Shown here piece by piece: positions 34,428-43,730 of a stretch of DNA of 64,000 nucleotides. Made by a program: the position numbers and the translations under genes. The DNA lies in assembly GCF_001908375.1 (NCBI RefSeq), contig NZ_CP017241.1:1305001-1369000 (forward strand). The letters run 5' to 3'. The notes beneath the pieces were generated by a model. That model saw only the letters and a program-made list of their open reading frames with translations, was not told where the DNA came from and did no database searches. Positions within the stretch are counted from its first letter, which is position 1. Every line of letters begins with the position of its first letter. Source of the DNA: Rhizobium etli 8C-3. Its GTDB lineage: Bacteria > Pseudomonadota > Alphaproteobacteria > Rhizobiales > Rhizobiaceae.

Positions 34428-34889
34428 CTACTTCCACTTGTCGCGCGCTTTCTCGTCTGCATCCTTAGCAGAGACCCAATCGCCTGCCGAGCCATCCGTA
34501 AAATGTTCCTTCTTCCAGAAGGGGGCGGAGGTTTTCAGGAAATCCATGACGAAGTTGGCGCCGTCGAATGCCGCCTGCCTGTGCGGCGCGCAGGCAATCA
34601 CCAGCACGATATTTTCCTTTGCGCTGATTCTTCCGAAGCGGTGGATGGCGGTGAGCCCAAGCAGGCCGAAACGCTCGATCGCCAACGTGGCGACGCGCGT
34701 CATCTCCGCCTCGGCCATGCCCGGATAATGTTCCAGTTCCAGCGCTGCCAATGTGCCGCCTTCGTCGCGGCAGAGACCGGAAAATGTCACGATCGCTCCA
34801 ACGCCGGGTGCGGCCTTCGCCAGACGGTCGACTTCAGTCTGCAGGTCGAAGTCTTCGCGCTGGACGCGGATAGTCGGGGCCGGGCTCAC
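34428..34889 (-). CDS. moaE: Molybdopterin synthase catalytic subunit MoaE
   Basis: This 153-residue large subunit of molybdopterin synthase inserts sulfur from MoaD thiocarboxylate into precursor Z. Typical blocks are LELEHYPGMAEAEM, AIHRFGRI, the FVMDFLKTSAPFWKKE segment holding the catalytic lysines, and the C-terminal DKARDKWK. The start is GTG at 34889, overlapped by a small upstream frame (GTGA) and preceded by AAAGGG. It is separated from moaD by about 250 bp, unusually long for this pair. Confidence 0.94.
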   Translation of the reverse strand: MSPAPTIRVQREDFDLQTEVDRLAKAAPGVGAIVTFSGLCRDEGGTLAALELEHYPGMAEAEMTRVATLAIERFGLLGLTAIHRFGRISAKENIVLVIACAPHRQAAFDGANFVMDFLKTSAPFWKKEHFTDGSAGDWVSAKDADEKARDKWK

Positions 34890-34933
34890 GACATGCTTTC
34901 CCTTTGCTGATGCGCGATAACCTTAAACCGCAC
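34886..34933 (-). CDS. Candidate 15-residue leader peptide coupled to moaE
   Basis: GTG at 34933 has AGGAGG eight bases upstream, a stronger ribosome-binding site than moaE itself. The 15 codons end in a TGA that shares GTGA with the moaE start. The frame is also the end of the longer open frame from 35140. A coupling or regulatory leader is plausible; it is equally possible that only the longer frame, or neither, is translated. Confidence 0.35.
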   Translation of the reverse strand: MRFKVIAHQQRESMS

Positions 34934-35140
34934 GCCTAAATCCTCCTGCTTGTCACAGCAATCCGGTGCTCCCGGCTCCTTGGGGCGAAGGGAAAGAGAG
35001 TGATCGACAGCGCGGACGGGTCGCGGCTGGCTTGCGGCGACAAGCACAGGAATGACGCAGGAGCGTTGGCCAGCCGTCTTGATACGCAGTGTTTCCATTC
35101 GTCTTCTCGCAAGCGCGAGCGTGCGTCCGTTATCCGTCAC
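34886..35140 (-). CDS. Hypothetical 84-codon frame linking moaD and moaE (doubtful)
   Basis: The frame starts with a GTG that shares GTGA with the moaD stop, and ends with a TGA that shares GTGA with the moaE start. That double coupling is the only support. The product is rich in Arg, Pro and Ser, has no recognisable fold or motif (a CCDKQED near the end is the only cysteine-containing feature of note), and could be a non-coding spacer that happens to be open. Confidence 0.3.
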   Translation of the reverse strand: MTDNGRTLALARRRMETLRIKTAGQRSCVIPVLVAASQPRPVRAVDHSLSLRPKEPGAPDCCDKQEDLGVRFKVIAHQQRESMS

Positions 35141-35391
35141 CCGCCCGTCATCGGCGGAAAAATCCCGATCTCACGGGCATTGCCAATCGGTTCGTCGTGT
35201 TCGGCGTGTTCCTGATCGAGGGCCACGCGGATGACGTTTTCGTATTGCAGCGCCGTCTCATATTCCTCGCCCAGTGTCTTCAAGTGACCGAGAAGATCGG
35301 CAACGGTGAGGACGGAGGCGGGAAGGGCGATCTCTTCCTCGCTCTTGCCGATCCGTTCCCGCACCCAGGCAAAATAGACGAGGCGCGTCAT
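35137..35391 (-). CDS. moaD: Molybdopterin synthase sulfur carrier subunit MoaD
   Basis: This 84-residue ubiquitin-like protein ends in Gly-Gly (PPMTGG), the site that becomes the thiocarboxylate sulfur donor for molybdopterin. The N-terminal VYFAWVRERIG strand and the EIGIFPP block before the tail are typical. It overlaps pgsA by 4 bases, so it is coupled to it. moaE lies downstream, after a 250-bp spacer. Confidence 0.95.
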   Translation of the reverse strand: MTRLVYFAWVRERIGKSEEEIALPASVLTVADLLGHLKTLGEEYETALQYENVIRVALDQEHAEHDEPIGNAREIGIFPPMTGG

Positions 35392-35978
35392 TCTTCGTCA
35401 TCCACGATATGTTTCAAGCCGGCGCGGAAATAGTCATAGCCGGTATATATGGTCAAAATGGCCGCGATCCAAAGCAGGCCGATGCCGATCTGCGTCGTAA
35501 AGGGAAAAATCGCATCGCCCGCCGGACCGGCAAGCAGGAACGCGATTGCCACCAGTTGCAGCGTTGTTTTCCATTTGGCGATCCGCGTGACGGGAACGCT
35601 GACCTTGAGGGCGGCCAGATATTCGCGCAGTCCCGAAACGAGGATTTCGCGGCAGAGGATGGTGATTGCCGCCCAGATCGACCAGCCGGCGATTGTCTGA
35701 TCGGCGGCAACCAGCAGCAGGATCGAGGCGACCAGGAGCTTGTCGGCGATCGGGTCGAGCATGCGACCGATATTCGAAGTCTGGTTCCAGATGCGCGCCA
35801 GATAACCATCCAGGAAATCGGTGAGAGAAGCGATGATGAATATCCAAAGGGCGACCCATCGCGCCGTGTTGCTGATCGCAAGCCGCCCCTCGACAAAGAA
35901 GCACAGGACGATCAGCGGTACCGCGAGAATGCGGCCGTAGGTCAGCAAATTGGGAATATTATACGCGCGCGATGCCAT
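35388..35978 (-). CDS. pgsA: CDP-diacylglycerol-glycerol-3-phosphate 3-phosphatidyltransferase
   Basis: This 196-residue inner-membrane enzyme makes phosphatidylglycerophosphate, the committed step to phosphatidylglycerol. The CDP-alcohol phosphotransferase motif reads D-x2-DG-x2-AR-x8-G-x3-D-x3-D (DFLDGYLAR ... GRMLDPIADK, about residues 60-88). Four to five hydrophobic segments follow. It lies 110 bp after uvrC and is coupled to moaD. The uvrC-pgsA-moaD-moaE order is common in rhizobia. Confidence 0.95.
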   Translation of the reverse strand: MASRAYNIPNLLTYGRILAVPLIVLCFFVEGRLAISNTARWVALWIFIIASLTDFLDGYLARIWNQTSNIGRMLDPIADKLLVASILLLVAADQTIAGWSIWAAITILCREILVSGLREYLAALKVSVPVTRIAKWKTTLQLVAIAFLLAGPAGDAIFPFTTQIGIGLLWIAAILTIYTGYDYFRAGLKHIVDDEE

Positions 35979-36088
35979 GAAACCGTTCTCTGAATTTTTG
36001 TGATTGTAGATGACGGGTTTGACCGCAAGCCGTCAACATTCTTTCTGTTTTTCTGCCGCCTTTGCGTGGAATTTGCGACCGTTGCCGC

Positions 36089-38128
36089 CTATTTCGCGGC
36101 ATCGTCGTGAAAATGGTTATAGACCTGCTTTGCGACCGTCTCGGAAATGCCGTCGACTGCCATGAGATCGGAAAGCGCTGCCCGCGAAACGGCTTTTGCG
36201 GTGCCGAAATGCTGCAGCAGCGCCCGCTTGCGGGAAGGGCCGATGCCGCCGATCTCGTCGAGCGGGTTCTTCACCATCTCCTTCTTGCGCCGCGCGCGAT
36301 GGGAGCCGATGGCGAAGCGGTGGGCTTCGTCGCGCAGGCGCTGGATGAAATAGAGCACGGGATCGCGTGGCGGCAGCGTGAAGCTTTCGCGCCCCGGCGA
36401 AAAGAAGCGCTCGCGCCCCGCATCGCGGTCGACGCCCTTTGCCACGCCGATGGCAATGACGCTGTCAGTGATGGCGAGTTCTTCGAGGATGGCGCGCACT
36501 GCCGTCATCTGGCCCTGGCCACCGTCGATCAGGATCACGTCCGGCCAGGCAGGGAAGGGCAGATCGGCGGCCTCAGCGCTCGATACCGTCTGCGTCCGGT
36601 CCGGAATGCCTTCCTCCTTGATCAGCCGCGAGAATCGCCGGGTCATGACCTCGCGCATCATGCCGAAGTCGTCTCCGGGCGTGATGTCGGTCGATTTGAT
36701 GTTGAACTTGCGGTACTGGCTCTTGACGAAACCTTCTGGCCCGGCCACGACCATGCCGCCCACCGCGTTCGTGCCCATGATATGCGAGTTGTCGTAGATC
36801 TCGATCCGCTGTGGCGCATAGGGTAGGCCGAACGTTTCCTTGAAGCCCTCGAGCAGGCGCGATTGCGAAGCGGTCTCGGCCAGCTTGCGGCCATGTGCCT
36901 CGCGGGCATTGGCAACGACATGGTCGACCAGATCGCGCTTTTCACCGCGCTGCGGCACCAGGATCGACACCTTGTGCCCGGCCTTTTCGCCGAGCGCCGC
37001 CGCCAGCAGTTCCATTTCCTCGATTGTTTCCGACAGCATGATCTGCTTCGGCACCGGCTTGTCGTCGTAGAATTGCGCCAGGAATGCATTGAGAACCTCG
37101 GCGCTCGAAAGCTGCGGGTCGGCCTTCGGAAAGTAGGCGCGATTGCCCCAGTTCTGGCCCGTGCGAAAGAAAAAGACCTGGATGCAGGAAATACCGCCCT
37201 CGTGGTGGATCGCAAATACATCCGCTTCCTCGACGCCTGCGGGATTGATGCCCTGATGGCTCTGGACGTGCGACAGCGCCGCGAGGCGATCGCGATAGAT
37301 CGCCGCACGCTCGAAATCGAGATCTTCGGCGGCGGCGTTCATCTCCTCTGCCATGTGCTCCTTCACCTTCTGGCTTTTGCCGGAAAGGAAATCCTTGGCC
37401 TCCTGCACCAGTTGCGCATAGTCTTCGTCGCTGATCTCGCGGGTACAGGGGCCAGAACAGCGCTTGATTTGGTAGAGCAGGCAGGGGCGCGTACGCGTCT
37501 CGAAGACGCTGTCCGTGCAGGTGCGGATCAGGAAGGCGCGCTGGAGCGAATTGATCGTGCGCCCGACGGCGCCGGCGGAAGCGAAGGGACCAAAATAATC
37601 GCCCTTGCGGGCGCGGGCGCCGCGATGCTTGAAGATCGACGGGGCGCGATGATCGCCGGTGATGAGGATATAGGGAAACGACTTGTCGTCACGCAAAAGC
37701 ACGTTAAAGCGCGGCCGCAAGCGCTTGATCAGATTCGCTTCCAAAAGCAGCGCCTCGGTCTCCGTGCGCGTCGTCACGAATTCCATGTGCGAGGTCAGGC
37801 GGACCATCTGCGCGATCCGGTTGGAATGGACCCGGCCCATCGCATAGTTGCCGACGCGCTTCTTGAGGCTGCGCGCCTTGCCGACATAAAGCACGTCGCC
37901 ATCTTCATTGAACATGCGGTAGACGCCGGGGCTGTTCGGCAGCCGCTTGACGAACTCGCCGATCAGTTCCGCGCCGGCAAGCCCGCTCTCGTTGCCGCCG
38001 CCTTCGTTCCAGTCGATCGCAGCCGGAAGCGGCGAGGCGGAAAGGTCGCTTTCCACCTCGATATCGTCTTCGTTTTCATCGGTTTCATCATAAAGAACAC
38101 CGCCATCGGGCAGCTTCTTGGCATTCAT
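36089..38128 (-). CDS. uvrC: UvrABC system protein C
   Basis: This 679-residue excision nuclease subunit makes the 3' and 5' incisions of nucleotide excision repair. The N-terminal GIY-YIG domain is at about residues 60-140 (SPGVYRMF, then [14 protein letters not shown]), followed by the UvrB-binding UVR domain, the RNase H-like endonuclease domain ([16 protein letters not shown], then LIDGGQGQ) and a C-terminal HhH region. An N-terminal acidic extension of about 45 residues precedes the GIY-YIG domain. The start at 38128 overlaps the SDR stop (ATGA). The frame open to 38161 is not used. Confidence 0.96.
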   Translation of the reverse strand: MNAKKLPDGGVLYDETDENEDDIEVESDLSASPLPAAIDWNEGGGNESGLAGAELIGEFVKRLPNSPGVYRMFNEDGDVLYVGKARSLKKRVGNYAMGRVHSNRIAQMVRLTSHMEFVTTRTETEALLLEANLIKRLRPRFNVLLRDDKSFPYILITGDHRAPSIFKHRGARARKGDYFGPFASAGAVGRTINSLQRAFLIRTCTDSVFETRTRPCLLYQIKRCSGPCTREISDEDYAQLVQEAKDFLSGKSQKVKEHMAEEMNAAAEDLDFERAAIYRDRLAALSHVQSHQGINPAGVEEADVFAIHHEGGISCIQVFFFRTGQNWGNRAYFPKADPQLSSAEVLNAFLAQFYDDKPVPKQIMLSETIEEMELLAAALGEKAGHKVSILVPQRGEKRDLVDHVVANAREAHGRKLAETASQSRLLEGFKETFGLPYAPQRIEIYDNSHIMGTNAVGGMVVAGPEGFVKSQYRKFNIKSTDITPGDDFGMMREVMTRRFSRLIKEEGIPDRTQTVSSAEAADLPFPAWPDVILIDGGQGQMTAVRAILEELAITDSVIAIGVAKGVDRDAGRERFFSPGRESFTLPPRDPVLYFIQRLRDEAHRFAIGSHRARRKKEMVKNPLDEIGGIGPSRKRALLQHFGTAKAVSRAALSDLMAVDGISETVAKQVYNHFHDDAAK

Positions 38129-38892
38129 TCCTTGATCTCCAGCACATCCGGCGTCTGCCACGCAAGATGCTGGCCGCCGTCGAGTGCAATCATCTGACCC
38201 GTGATCGAAGGCGTCTCGAACAGAAAACGAATCGTTCGGCCGAATTCCTCCAATTCAGGTCCTTGCTTCAAGATAAGGGCTGCGACCTGTGCTTGAAAGT
38301 CTTCCTGCAACTGCCGTTCGCTCGGCATCGAGGGGCCAGGCCCGATGGCGTTGACACGAATCTTCGGAGCAAGTGCCTGCGCCATCGTCTGCGTTGCGGT
38401 CCAAAGTGCCGACTTCGACAGGGTATAGGAATAAAAGCTCGGCCGCAGCGCCCAGACGCGCTGGTCGATAACATTGACAATGAGGCCAGTGCAGGTTTCC
38501 GGCAGCTGGGCGGCGAACTGGGCAGACAGGATCGAAGGGGCCCGCACATGCACCGCGAAGTGCTCGTCCCAGGCAGCATCGTTCGTCTTTCGCACCGAAT
38601 CTTCGCGGAAGACCGAGGCATTGTTGACGAGCAGATCAATGGGTCCAAGGCGATCCGCGGCCCTTTTTACCAGCGTTTCCGTGTCGCTTGTTTTGGTAAG
38701 GTCGGCTTGCACTGCAAAGACGTACTTGCCTCCTTGCCGCAATTCCGCCGCAACCGCCTCCGCCTCGTCGATCGAGCGATTGGCATGAATGGCAACGGAA
38801 AAGCCGTTTTCCGCCAGATCCTCGACTATCGCCCGGCCTATTCTCTTGGCAGCCCCGGTTACGAGCGCGGCCTTAAGTCTTTTCTCGTTCAA
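38125..38892 (-). CDS. SDR family oxidoreductase with a pteridine-reductase-like motif
   Basis: This 255-residue reductase has the cofactor motif TGAAKRIG (about residues 12-19), the TGxxxRxG variant typical of pteridine reductases and FolM, rather than the usual TGxxxGxG. NNAS at about residue 90 and YxxxK (YTLSK) are present; the catalytic Ser position is Asp (VIDQRV), as seen in PTR1-like enzymes. Dihydromonapterin or dihydrofolate reduction is a reasonable guess. The start is TTG at 38892 with AGAAGG seven bases upstream. It is coupled to uvrC. Confidence 0.88.
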   Translation of the reverse strand: MNEKRLKAALVTGAAKRIGRAIVEDLAENGFSVAIHANRSIDEAEAVAAELRQGGKYVFAVQADLTKTSDTETLVKRAADRLGPIDLLVNNASVFREDSVRKTNDAAWDEHFAVHVRAPSILSAQFAAQLPETCTGLIVNVIDQRVWALRPSFYSYTLSKSALWTATQTMAQALAPKIRVNAIGPGPSMPSERQLQEDFQAQVAALILKQGPELEEFGRTIRFLFETPSITGQMIALDGGQHLAWQTPDVLEIKE

Positions 38893-39256
38893 ATGCGTGC
38901 CTTCTGGTCCCGCGACTCTAAGTGCGCTTCTATATAGCGGCAGGCACAGACTATATAAATAGGCTGTGAGATTGCCTTTTCGGCAGGCCTATTCTATGTA
39001 TTATTTGAGAATTAAATTTCCTAAAATAAGTATTGACAATTTAACCAACCGTTATGGTTAACAAATATTCTGTTGCGCTATAGCAACATCAAATTTCAGC
39101 CGCTTCTCTGCCTCAATCATTTCACAATTTGGCTCTCTCAAATCCGCAATTGCGCTCCACTTTCGGCCTCGATCCGAGAGGGACATCTAGTAATTTCTCG
39201 CGAATGCTTCGACTCAGGACAGTTACGAAGGGCGCGAGATCGAAAGGAGAATGAGT
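38893..39256. other. AT-rich divergent region upstream of ropB
   Basis: This 364-bp gap between the SDR start (minus) and ropB (plus) is strikingly AT-rich between about 38925 and 39075. It contains TTGACA at 39033-39038, an inverted repeat TTAACC-N9-GGTTAA (39041-39061) and a hairpin TGTTGC-GCTATA-GCAACA (39071-39088). A ropB promoter should be here, with a leader of about 150-190 nt, but the -10 box could not be fixed. A 67-codon plus-strand frame inside it does not look real. Confidence 0.55.
39041..39061. promoter_or_regulatory. Inverted repeat overlapping the likely ropB promoter
   Basis: TTAACC and GGTTAA are separated by 9 bp and begin 2 bp after a TTGACA hexamer, in the spacer/-10 zone. 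A regulator binding here would be placed to control ropB. ropB in R. leguminosarum is reported to depend on the ChvG/ChvI two-component system, but this repeat has not been matched to a ChvI site. Confidence 0.4.
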
Positions 39257-39892
39257 ATGCGTACATTTATTGCTAGTCTGATGGCGTCCGCCTTCGTGAT
39301 CGCCGGCTTTTCTGCCGCCAATGCCGCCGACGCAGTCGACCAGGTTCCGGAAGCTCCGGTAGCACAGGCCGAGCCGGCCGCTCCGGCAGGCAACTGGGAA
39401 GGCTTTTACCTCGGCGGCGCAGGCACCTATAACAAGGGCAACTTCGGTGGAGACCGCGACGGTTACGCAATGGGCGGGCAGCTCTACACCGGCTACAACT
39501 GGCAGAGCGGCCAGATCGTTTACGGTGTTGAAGCCGATCTCGGTTATTCAGGCCTCGACAGCACGTCAAACGGCATCACTAACAAGAACCGCTTCAACGG
39601 CTCCGTTCGCGGTCGTGTCGGTTACGACCTGAACCCCTTCCTGCTCTATGCCACGGCTGGCGCCGCTGCGGCGAACAACAAGGTCAGCGGCTTCGGTGAT
39701 TCGGAGTCCAAGACGGCTTTGGGTTACACAGTCGGTGCCGGTGCTGAAGCGTTCGTGACGAACAACATCACGGCACGTGTTGAATATCGCTTCAGCGACT
39801 ATCAGAACAAGGACTTCGATCTCGGCGCCGCCAACGTATCGCGCGGCTATGATGAACACAGCGTGAAGGTCGGTATCGGCGTCAAGTTCTAA
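39257..39892 (+). CDS. ropB: Outer-membrane beta-barrel protein, RopB/Omp25-like
   Basis: This 211-residue protein has a signal peptide (IASLMASAFVIAGFSAANA, cleavage after ANA near residue 24), a Pro/Ala/Gln-rich linker, then an eight-strand barrel: WEGFYLGGAGTY, LYTGYNWQ, YGVEADLGYSG and a C-terminal aromatic strand VKVGIGVKF. This is the Omp25/31/RopB pattern of Rhizobiales surface proteins. AAAGGAGA lies seven bases before the ATG at 39257, so that start is preferred over the ATG at 39251. Two hairpins follow the stop. RopB contributes to outer-membrane stability in R. leguminosarum. Confidence 0.85.
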   Translation: MRTFIASLMASAFVIAGFSAANAADAVDQVPEAPVAQAEPAAPAGNWEGFYLGGAGTYNKGNFGGDRDGYAMGGQLYTGYNWQSGQIVYGVEADLGYSGLDSTSNGITNKNRFNGSVRGRVGYDLNPFLLYATAGAAAANNKVSGFGDSESKTALGYTVGAGAEAFVTNNITARVEYRFSDYQNKDFDLGAANVSRGYDEHSVKVGIGVKF

Positions 39893-39915
39893 GTCTGCCG
39901 AACACCATCCGATGA

Positions 39916-39938
39916 AAGCCGGGCCTTGCGCCCGGCTT
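39916..39938 (+). terminator. First hairpin after ropB
   Basis: AAGCCGGGC pairs with GCCCGGCTT around a 5-base loop, 23 bp beyond the ropB stop. It has no T-run and may stabilise the ropB mRNA end rather than terminate. Confidence 0.6.
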
Positions 39939-39947
39939 GAACATGAA

Positions 39948-39986
39948 GAGGCCGGAACATCGGATATGATGATCGGCCTCGTTTTT
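39948..39986 (+). terminator. Intrinsic terminator after ropB
   Basis: GAGGCCG pairs with CGGCCTC across a 19-base loop and is followed by GTTTTTG. It lies directly before the stop codon of the convergent GST gene. Confidence 0.7.
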
Positions 39987-39987
39987 G

Positions 39988-40584
39988 TCAGCCGTGCGGC
40001 TTGAGTTCCTGATAGGCTGGAAATTTCTTCTCGAATTTGCCTGCCCAGTCGATCAGTTCCGGATGCTCGGCTTCCCACTCGCCCTTGAAGCGCAGTTGCA
40101 GATAGCCGATCGTCGCAGCAAGCGCGAAGTGACCGCCATTCAGCCTGCGGCCGATCTTCGGTGGATGCGCGCTGATGTGGTTCAGGCCGCTGACGGCCTT
40201 CTTCCACTGGCGGTCGATCCAGGGCTGGTGCACCTTCTCCTCGTCGCGGAAGCGGCGCTCGTAAACGATCGCCAGCAGGCAGTCGCAGATGCCGTCGCAG
40301 AGTGCTTCGAGAATTTCGGCATCGGTTCGCTTGCCGTTCTTCGAAGGGTAGAGCTTGCTGTTCTTGAGCCGTCCGAAATAGTGCATGATCGCCACGCTGT
40401 CGAAGACCGAAACTCCGTCATCGGTCAGAAGCGTCGGTATTTTGCCGAGCGGGTTGTTGTCGACGAGGATCGCCGGGCCGGCATTGGTATCGACGCGGAT
40501 CTCGGCGACGCCGAGTTCCAGATAATGCGCGGCCATCAGCACCTTGCTGGAATAGGGCGATGTCGGGGAGCACAGCAGCTTCAT
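39988..40584 (-). CDS. Glutathione S-transferase family protein
   Basis: This 198-residue protein has the thioredoxin-like N-domain with a Ser-rich active site (CSPTSPYSSKV) and the conserved NPLGKIPTLLTDDG segment with the cis-Pro. The C-terminal helical domain follows (FALAATIGYLQLRF). Bacterial GSTs conjugate or isomerise electrophiles or use glutathione in redox repair; substrate unknown. It lies 54 bp after rlmJ on the same strand. Confidence 0.88.
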   Translation of the reverse strand: MKLLCSPTSPYSSKVLMAAHYLELGVAEIRVDTNAGPAILVDNNPLGKIPTLLTDDGVSVFDSVAIMHYFGRLKNSKLYPSKNGKRTDAEILEALCDGICDCLLAIVYERRFRDEEKVHQPWIDRQWKKAVSGLNHISAHPPKIGRRLNGGHFALAATIGYLQLRFKGEWEAEHPELIDWAGKFEKKFPAYQELKPHG

Positions 40585-40638
40585 GTTTCACCTCTAGAGC
40601 AGATTCGGCGCGGACTATTTCGCACCTGCAGCAAAGGG

Positions 40639-41508
40639 TCAATCGGCCTTTGCGGTCGTCGCTTCACCACGCAGCCAGAAGGCACGCTGTGAGGCGAACC
40701 GATCCTGGGCGAGACAATCCTTGAGCGCCGGCAGCAGCACGTGCAACTCGTCCTTCAGTGTGAAGGGCGGGTTGACGATGATGAGACCCGAGCCCGTCAA
40801 CCCGGTCACGCCGCGATCGCTGCGCACGCTGAGTTCAGCGCACAGCATCTTCGGAATTTGGGTCAGTTGCATCCCCTCGTGAAATTCCTTGATGGGAGCG
40901 CCCCTTTTCAGCGGATACCAGAGGCAATAGGTGCCCCCCGGAAACCGCCGGTATGCTTTGGTCAGGCCCTCGACCAGGCGCTCGTATTCGCCGTCCTCCT
41001 CGAACGGCGGATCGACAAGCACGATGCCGCGCTTTTCCTTCGGCGGCAGATGCGCGCCGAGCGCCAGCCAGCCGTCGAGCTCGGTGATACGGGCATGGTG
41101 ATCTCCTTCGAACAGCCGGTGAAGGCGGACGTAGTCCTCCCGATGCAGTTCCATCGCCGAAAGCCTGTCCTGTGGGCGAAAGAGCATGCGCGAAAGCTTC
41201 GGCGAACCGGGATAGAAGCGCACGCCGCCATCCGGGTTGAGTTCCCGCACCGCGGAAAGATAGGGTTCGAGCAGCTCTGCCACCTGCGGCGCAAGCTCGG
41301 CCTTCATGATCCTGCCGATGCCGTCCTGCCACTCGCCGGTCGTTTGCGCCTCTTGCGAGGAGAGGTCGTAAAGGCCGACGCCGGCATGCGTGTCGAGCAC
41401 GCGGAAAGCGCCGTCCTTCTTCTGCAGATAGCGGATGAGACGCGCCAGAACGGCGTGCTTCGGCACATCGGCAAAGTTGCCCGCGTGATAGATGTGGCGG
41501 TAGTTCAT
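40639..41508 (-). CDS. rlmJ: 23S rRNA (A2030-N6)-methyltransferase
   Basis: This 289-residue methyltransferase starts NYRHIYHAGNFADVPKHAVL, the RlmJ signature, with the SAM motif VLDTHAGVGLYDL and a catalytic DPPF in GIVLVDPPFEEDGEY. RlmJ methylates A2030 of 23S rRNA. It is divergent from the molybdopterin oxidoreductase gene. Confidence 0.93.
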   Translation of the reverse strand: MNYRHIYHAGNFADVPKHAVLARLIRYLQKKDGAFRVLDTHAGVGLYDLSSQEAQTTGEWQDGIGRIMKAELAPQVAELLEPYLSAVRELNPDGGVRFYPGSPKLSRMLFRPQDRLSAMELHREDYVRLHRLFEGDHHARITELDGWLALGAHLPPKEKRGIVLVDPPFEEDGEYERLVEGLTKAYRRFPGGTYCLWYPLKRGAPIKEFHEGMQLTQIPKMLCAELSVRSDRGVTGLTGSGLIIVNPPFTLKDELHVLLPALKDCLAQDRFASQRAFWLRGEATTAKAD

Positions 41509-41591
41509 TTTCGCTGATGCCTGTTATGAATTCATGTCATAGCCGTCATTTCCGGCTTTTGGCGGATGACGCCTTGGAATATAGAAAAGCC

Positions 41592-43730
41592 ATGAACATT
41601 GCGACCCCCATGCACGCCAAATCCGCCGACCCCGGCAAGAGGGTCGGGCACACTGCCTGTCCGCACGACTGTCCCTCCACCTGCGCACTGGAAGTGGAGA
41701 TCGCAAATGACGGCCGCATCGGCCGTGTGCGCGGTGCCAACGACCACACCTATACGTCCGGCGTCATCTGCGCCAAGGTCGCCCGCTATGCCGAACGCCT
41801 CTACCATCCGGACCGGCTGATGCATCCTGTGCGTCGCATCGGCGCAAAAGGCGAGGGGCGCTGGCAGCAGATTTCCTGGGACGCGGCCCTGGACGAAATC
41901 GCCGAAGCCTTCGTGAGGGCGGAAGGGAAGGATGGCAGCGAGGCGGTCTGGCCATACTATTATGCCGGCACCATGGGCTGGGTGCAGCGCGACAGCATCG
42001 AGCGGCTGCGCCACGCCAAACGCTATTCCGGCTTTTTCTCGTCGATCTGTACCAACCCGGCCTGGACCGGCTTCACCATGGCGACGGGCACGCTGCGCGG
42101 TCCCGATCCGCGCGAGATGGGCCGCACCGATTGCGTCGTCATCTGGGGCACGAACGCGGTCGCGACGCAGGTCAATGTGATGACGCACGCGATCAAGTCG
42201 CGCAAGGAACGCGCCGCCAAGATCGTCGTCGTCGACATCTACGACAATCCGACGATGAAGCAGGCCGACATGGCGCTGATCGTCAGGCCTGGCACTGATG
42301 CGGCACTTGCCTGCGCCGTCATGCACGTCGCCTTCCGCGACGGTTACGCCGACCGGGCCTACATGACGAAATATGCCGACGATCCGGCAGGTCTCGAAGC
42401 GCATCTCAAATCGAAGACGCCGGAATGGGCGGCCGCGATCACCGGCCTGACGGCCGACGAGATCGAAGCCTTTGCAAAGCTCGTCGGCACGACGAAGAAA
42501 ACCTATTTCCGCCTCGGCTACGGCTTTACCCGCCAGCGCAACGGCGCAGTCGCCATGCATGCCGCCGCCTCGATCGCCACTGTGCTCGGCTCCTGGCAGT
42601 ATGAGGGCGGCGGCGCCTTCCATTCGAACAGTGACATCTTCCGCATGAACAACGCGGAGCTGACCGGCAAGTCGATGAAGGATCCGGATATCCGCATGCT
42701 CGACCAGTCGCAGATCGGCCGCGTGCTGACCGGCGACGCCGCATCACTGCGCCATCGCGGACCGGTCACCGCCATGCTGGTTCAAAACACCAATCCGATG
42801 AACATCGCGCCTGAGCAGCGCCTGGTGAAGCGCGGCTTTGCGCGTGACGATCTCTTCGTGGCCGTGCACGAGCAGTTCATGACCGAGACGGCAGAAATGG
42901 CCGATATCGTCATTCCGGCCACGATGTTCGTCGAGCATGACGACATCTACCGCGCGGGCGGGCAGAACCATATCCTGCTCGGCCCGAAACTCGTCGAACC
43001 GCCGCCGACGGTGCGCACCAACCTTTTCGTCATCGAGGAGCTTTCAAAGCGCCTCGGGGTCGCGCACCAGCCAGGCTTCGGCTTTAGCGCCCGGGAAATG
43101 GTTGACCGCATTCTCGAAACAAGCGGCCTGCCGGACTACGACCACTTCCTCGAGCATAAATGGTTCGACCGCCAGCCTGACTTCGAAGACGCGCATTTTC
43201 TCAACGGTTTCGCGCATCCCGACGGCAAGTTCCGCTTTCGGCCGGACTGGGCGAACCAGCCGGCGCCTAACCGTCCACCGGAATCCGTCGGCCTGCTCGG
43301 CCCGCATCCCGAGCTGCCGGCTTTTCCGGACCAGGTGGACGTCATTGAAGTGGCCGATGCCGAACATCCCTTCCGGCTTGCAACGTCGCCCGCCCGCAAC
43401 TTCCTGAATTCCAGCTTTTCCGAAACAAAGACGTCGCGGCAGAAGGAGGGGCGTCCTGAACTGATGATCAATCCCCAGGATGCCGACATGATCGGCATTG
43501 CCCACGGCGATCGCGTCCAGATCGGAAACCGGCGCGGAGAGGTGCGCCTGCACGCAAACGTCACGAACGAGGTCAAGCCGGGCGTTTTGATTGCCGAAGG
43601 CTTGTGGCCAAACAAAGCGCATCTCGACGGCGAGGGCATCAATGTGCTCACCGGCGCAGACCCCGTCGCGCCCTATGGCGGTGCGGCGGTTCATGACAAT
43701 AAGGTCTGGCTGCGCAAGGATGCCGTATGA
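41592..43730 (+). CDS. Molybdopterin-dependent oxidoreductase (4Fe-4S type)
   Basis: This 712-residue enzyme has an N-terminal cluster site CPHDCPSTC followed by GVICAK, giving the four cysteines of the [4Fe-4S] cluster of the DMSO-reductase superfamily. Molybdopterin-binding blocks follow (WGTNAVATQ, then VDIYDNPTMKQADM) and the C-terminal dinucleotide-binding domain has MINPQDADMIGIAHGDRVQI. There is no twin-arginine signal, so it is cytoplasmic. The substrate is unknown. The start at 41592 places the cluster motif at the usual distance; ATG at 41610 is an alternative. It is coupled to nudK (ATGA). Confidence 0.9.
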   Translation: MNIATPMHAKSADPGKRVGHTACPHDCPSTCALEVEIANDGRIGRVRGANDHTYTSGVICAKVARYAERLYHPDRLMHPVRRIGAKGEGRWQQISWDAALDEIAEAFVRAEGKDGSEAVWPYYYAGTMGWVQRDSIERLRHAKRYSGFFSSICTNPAWTGFTMATGTLRGPDPREMGRTDCVVIWGTNAVATQVNVMTHAIKSRKERAAKIVVVDIYDNPTMKQADMALIVRPGTDAALACAVMHVAFRDGYADRAYMTKYADDPAGLEAHLKSKTPEWAAAITGLTADEIEAFAKLVGTTKKTYFRLGYGFTRQRNGAVAMHAAASIATVLGSWQYEGGGAFHSNSDIFRMNNAELTGKSMKDPDIRMLDQSQIGRVLTGDAASLRHRGPVTAMLVQNTNPMNIAPEQRLVKRGFARDDLFVAVHEQFMTETAEMADIVIPATMFVEHDDIYRAGGQNHILLGPKLVEPPPTVRTNLFVIEELSKRLGVAHQPGFGFSAREMVDRILETSGLPDYDHFLEHKWFDRQPDFEDAHFLNGFAHPDGKFRFRPDWANQPAPNRPPESVGLLGPHPELPAFPDQVDVIEVADAEHPFRLATSPARNFLNSSFSETKTSRQKEGRPELMINPQDADMIGIAHGDRVQIGNRRGEVRLHANVTNEVKPGVLIAEGLWPNKAHLDGEGINVLTGADPVAPYGGAAVHDNKVWLRKDAV

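Noticed and set aside
35979..36088. Imperfect stem between uvrC and pgsA
   Set aside because: Pairing requires a bulge and no T-run follows on the minus strand, so it is not supported as a terminator.
39073..39276. 67-codon plus-strand frame upstream of ropB
   Set aside because: It runs through the AT-rich promoter and ribosome-binding region of ropB and ends inside its signal peptide in another frame; no start signal.
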